Origin: Burkholderiales bacterium
GTDB taxonomy: Bacteria > Pseudomonadota > Gammaproteobacteria > Burkholderiales > WYBJ01
Assembly: GCA_022841915.1 (NCBI GenBank)
Contig: JALHQN010000013.1
Coordinates: 62,001 to 126,000 of the forward strand
DNA: 64,000 nucleotides
Direction: 5' to 3'
Part shown: positions 61,491-64,000 of the stretch, piece by piece
Position numbering within the stretch: position 1 is the first letter of the stretch
Layout: every line of letters starts with the position of its first letter
Position numbers and translations under genes: made by a program
Notes under the pieces: model-generated
Told to the model about the DNA's origin: nothing
Seen by the model: only the letters and a program-made list of their open reading frames with translations
The model's database searches: none

Positions 61491-62675
61491 TCAGAGGTGC
61501 AATCGGCCTCGGCGCGCGTAGGCCAGCACGGCCATGCCGACGACGAAGGCGATGCCGACGTTCCAGAGCGCGCAGCCTGCGGTCACCAGAGCGACGAACC
61601 GCTCGGCCTTGTTCTCGCCCAGATCGCCGGCGCCCAGCGCGAGCTGCGCGCCGGTCAGAAAGAGAATCACGCCGAGGAGCGCCGTCGGGAACACCTGCAG
61701 CAGTACGTGCACCGAATCGGCACCGAACAAGGCGAGCAAAACAAGCACAGTGCCGAGGATGATGGCCGCACCTCCGGTGCGCGCCCCGAAGCGAATGTGG
61801 CCCGCCATGCCGCCTGCGCCGTGGCACATCGGCACGCCGCCTACCGTGGCACCCAGCAGATTCATCCAGCCGGTGCTCATCGCAACGCCCCGCTCGCTTA
61901 CCGGGCGATCCGGAAACAGCCGGTTGTTTTCGTCCGTGATGGCAATCACGGCGTTGCCGAGCGTAAGCGGCATCTGCGGCAGGGCGAGGAAGAAGAGCCC
62001 GACCATCCAGTCGTTCCAGCTCAGTGTGTCCAGCGCAAATGTCGGCGGTCGGAACCCGGTCGACACCGAGAGCAACTGCGCAATGAGCGCGGGCTCGCGC
62101 GCAATGCCCCAGATCGCGCCGAAGGCGAGCAGGGCGAACATGGCCGGAAAGGTTCGATACGACAGCAGGAAGATCGTTCCGCCCAGCGCGATAGCGCCGA
62201 GCCACCAGTCCTCGGACATCATGCGCATGCCTTGCAGCATGAAGCCTAGCCCCAAGCCGAGCACGATTCCCGTAACCACCGGCGCACCGATCAAACGGCA
62301 TATCTTCTGCACCGCGCCGGTCATGGCGAGCACCAGCCACAGGATTCCGGTCACCACGCCTGCGGCGTAGACGGCATTGGGGGTGATCAGCAGGGTTTGC
62401 GCGGCCTGCGTGGTGGCGACGGCACCGATGGCCTTCATGGGCTGCACGGGAAACGGCGTGCGATAGATCAGTCCGCACGCGATCGCGGCGACGCCGAACG
62501 CGAACAGCATGCCGTGCGGATCGATGCCGAGTACGCTGATATAGGCCACCACGAACGGGATCAGCGTGCCGAGGTCGCCGAACGCTCCGGCCCACTCCAT
62601 GCGGTCGAAGCGATTGGCTGGCGGGCTCGACGACTCCTTGGCTGCACCCTCAGTGGACTGTGAGGTCTTGTTCAT
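61491..62675 (-). CDS. MOT1-type molybdate/sulfate transporter
   Basis: 394-aa membrane permease of the MOT1 group (putative molybdate/sulfate transporter), about ten helices. Landmarks are GDLGTLIPFVVAYI, TPFPVQPMKAIGAV and PQMPLTLGNAVIAITDENNRLFP, plus VPMCHGAGGMAGHIRFGARTGG. Start ATG 62675; the track uses a TTG at 62690. It converges with the arginase gene (24 bp between stops) and is 36 bp from the phosphodiesterase gene on the same strand. Confidence 0.88.
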   Translation of the reverse strand: MNKTSQSTEGAAKESSSPPANRFDRMEWAGAFGDLGTLIPFVVAYISVLGIDPHGMLFAFGVAAIACGLIYRTPFPVQPMKAIGAVATTQAAQTLLITPNAVYAAGVVTGILWLVLAMTGAVQKICRLIGAPVVTGIVLGLGLGFMLQGMRMMSEDWWLGAIALGGTIFLLSYRTFPAMFALLAFGAIWGIAREPALIAQLLSVSTGFRPPTFALDTLSWNDWMVGLFFLALPQMPLTLGNAVIAITDENNRLFPDRPVSERGVAMSTGWMNLLGATVGGVPMCHGAGGMAGHIRFGARTGGAAIILGTVLVLLALFGADSVHVLLQVFPTALLGVILFLTGAQLALGAGDLGENKAERFVALVTAGCALWNVGIAFVVGMAVLAYARRGRLHL

Positions 62676-62711
62676 CGTCGGGTCAGTCAAGCACGCGCCG
62701 TGCCGCTTGCA

Positions 62712-63179
62712 TCAGGGTTGAAGTTCCGTCAGACGAGCCTCGATCCGGCCATTGGTCACGAGCAAGTGCGCGACCGAGATCGGTAACCGGAACCGTCGCG
62801 GGCCGGCGCTGCCCGGATTGACGTACAAGATGCCGTCCCGGTGTTCGACCAGCGGCCGGTGCGAGTGGCCGAAGACCACGACGTCGGCGCCGCAACGGGC
62901 CGGGTCGAGCGCAAGCGTCGCAAGATCGTGCACGACCAGGATGCTCACGTGCTCGACCTGCAGCAGCGTCGAGTGAGGCAGCGTTCGCGCCCATTCGCCC
63001 GCGTCGTTGTTGCCGCGGACGGCCGTCACGGGTGCGATGCCTTGCAGCTCGGCCAGCACGTGCGGTCCGCACACGTCGCCCGCGTGGACGATGTGCGTGC
63101 TTCCGTGCATCGCAAGTGCTGCCTGCGCGCGCAGCAGATCGTGCGTGTCGGAGATGAGGCCGACGCGCAGGGCGGTCAT
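62712..63179 (-). CDS. YfcE/MJ0936-type metallophosphodiesterase
   Basis: 155-aa small calcineurin-like phosphodiesterase. The metal motifs are complete: SDTHD at the N-terminus, GDVCG, GNNDAG, VHD and GHSH. Members hydrolyse phosphodiesters and are of unclear physiological use. ATG at 63179. It lies 58 bp after the hydrolase gene on the minus strand. Confidence 0.92.
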   Translation of the reverse strand: MTALRVGLISDTHDLLRAQAALAMHGSTHIVHAGDVCGPHVLAELQGIAPVTAVRGNNDAGEWARTLPHSTLLQVEHVSILVVHDLATLALDPARCGADVVVFGHSHRPLVEHRDGILYVNPGSAGPRRFRLPISVAHLLVTNGRIEARLTELQP

Positions 63180-63237
63180 GCGCCCGGCTGCTGCCGATCG
63201 AGGACGAGCCCATCGGGCCCTGCCGCGGACAGATCGC

Positions 63238-64000
63238 TCATGCGTGCCGCTCGATGAAGATGGCCACGGCCGCATTGAAGGCTTCGGGCTGTTCGGCATT
63301 CGACAGGTGCGCGGCGCGCGGGAGAATGGTCAGTTCCGATCCAGGCATGTGCTCGTGTATCTCTCGCGCCATTTGCGGCGGTGTGCCCGGATCGTGCTCG
63401 CCGACGATGACGAGCGTGGGGCATTCGATCTCGTGCAGCCGCTGCGTGAGGTTGATCTGCGGGATCGCATGACAGCAGCCGATGAAGCCGGCCACGGGTG
63501 TGGAGCGGATCGCCTCGGCAATGTCGTTCACGATGGGGGCGCCGCTCCTGCGGAAGGGCTCGGTGAACCAGCGCTCCAGCATGGCCGGGACGATCGGCTC
63601 CATGCCCGCCGCGGTGGCGAGTTCGATGCGGGTCTGCCAGGGGGGCAGGGCTTCGGCGGGATAGCGGCTGGTCGTGTCGGCCAGGGTCAGCGTCTGGAAG
63701 ATACCCGGGTACTTGAGCGCGAAGGTCTGCCCGATCATGCCGCCCATGGACAAGCCGACCCAATGACAGCCTTCGATGCCAAGCGCCTCGAAGAGCGCCT
63801 TGGCGTCGTCGGCCAGTCCGTCGAGTGTGTAAGGCCCCGGGGGCGCGCTGCTCGCACCGTGTCCGCGCGTATCGTAGCAAAGCACCTTGTAGTGTTTCGA
63901 GAATGCGGCGATTTGCGGCGCCCACATGCGTGTGTCGCACGCGAGCGAGTGGCTGAACACGAGCCAGGGGCCCTCGCCGTGGATCGTGTAGTGGGTGTCG
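63238..64000 (-). CDS. 3-oxoadipate enol-lactonase-like alpha/beta hydrolase (5' end beyond window)
   Basis: Truncated by the window edge: the frame is open to base 64000 (DTHYTIHGEGPWLVFSHSL), so the track start at 63960 is internal. Visible are the oxyanion HSLACDTRMW, nucleophile elbow GLSMGGMIG, acid in GEHDPGTP and the His in AAHLSNAEQPEAF. The combination resembles PcaD enol-lactonase of the beta-ketoadipate pathway. Assignment to PcaD is likely but not sure because of the missing start and no pca neighbours in view. Confidence 0.8.
   Translation of the reverse strand, partial: DTHYTIHGEGPWLVFSHSLACDTRMWAPQIAAFSKHYKVLCYDTRGHGASSAPPGPYTLDGLADDAKALFEALGIEGCHWVGLSMGGMIGQTFALKYPGIFQTLTLADTTSRYPAEALPPWQTRIELATAAGMEPIVPAMLERWFTEPFRRSGAPIVNDIAEAIRSTPVAGFIGCCHAIPQINLTQRLHEIECPTLVIVGEHDPGTPPQMAREIHEHMPGSELTILPRAAHLSNAEQPEAFNAAVAIFIERHA

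Noticed and set aside
1-64000. CRISPR arrays, tRNA, rRNA, insertion sequences or att sites
   Set aside because: None recognised on reading; no evenly spaced repeats, transposase-like proteins or tRNA-like cloverleaf seen. tRNAscan and CRISPR finders would confirm.

Overview
This is a high-GC, gene-dense chromosomal window (about 56 supported genes, no rRNA, tRNA, CRISPR, IS element or phage gene seen). It most likely comes from a betaproteobacterium of the Burkholderiales type. Reasons: five separate Bug-family (TctC-like) periplasmic binding proteins without TctA/TctB partners, a B12-dependent MetH, Mpl, CreD, PilT-type ATPases and a Bug/UbiD/enolase-superfamily catabolic style. The species cannot be named from the sequence.

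The most notable content is three selenoprotein genes that the ORF track cuts in two at in-frame TGA codons. (1) 23862-24398 is a UGSC-motif protein: TGA is followed by codons for G-S-C, with a perfect 8-bp hairpin 11 nt after the TGA, and a 4-bp ATGA overlap with a partner gene (24395-25516). A paralog of that partner lies alone at 39949-41007. (2) 50429-51001 is an exported peroxiredoxin with TGA at the peroxidatic Cys position (TNAUTQE). (3) 51086-51664 is an exported TlpA/thioredoxin-like protein whose CxxC is read as U-T-T-C, with a 7-bp hairpin 19 nt downstream. Genes 2 and 3 are co-directional and 84 bp apart. All three TGAs sit exactly at redox-Cys positions, so nonsense mutation is a poor explanation.

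Layout. 0-4.5 kb: Bug protein, MFS transporter, ROK/polyphosphate-glucokinase-like kinase, small acidic protein, second Bug protein. 4.8-8.5 kb: metH. 9-12.4 kb: creD, then a tightly overlapped pair of HsdM-C-terminal-like and HsdS-like genes with no methylase core and no HsdR. 12.4-15.2 kb (minus): a sensor kinase and response regulator of the type linked to the proteobacterial dedicated sortase system. 15.7-21.5 kb: catabolic set of two enolase-superfamily enzymes (one D-tartrate-dehydratase-like), EamA exporter, TauD-type dioxygenase and an aldo/keto reductase. 21.6-25.5 kb: DUF6394-like protein, RCK potassium channel, UGSC selenoprotein and partner. 25.7-31.5 kb: exported methyltransferase, Bug protein, UbiD decarboxylase, MetE C-terminal-type protein, Bug protein. 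31.8-39.8 kb: DUF2237 protein, FeeM-like acyltransferase, MliC-type lipoprotein, ugd, an ACP/acyl-AMP-ligase/PlsC fusion coupled to an ABC binding protein, and a His-rich exported protein.

39.9-48.2 kb: the UGSC-partner paralog, then a co-directional signalling run of hypothetical protein, HEAT-repeat Ser/Thr kinase, two PilT-family ATPases, PP2C phosphatase and nucleotide cyclase with FHA domain. This looks like a phosphorylation circuit wrapped around twitching-motility motors. 48.2-56.1 kb (mostly minus): SDR, Bug pseudogene (amber codon plus frameshift), the two redox selenoproteins, TspO, SDR (plus strand), a DUF35/thiolase-like pair and a quinone oxidoreductase. 56.2-64 kb: DedA, PhoX-like phosphatase, mpl, arginase, MOT1-type molybdate/sulfate transporter, YfcE-type phosphodiesterase and a 3-oxoadipate-enol-lactonase-like hydrolase running off the window end. 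Nothing encoding Sec machinery (selA, selB, selC, selD) is seen here, so it would have to lie elsewhere in the genome.
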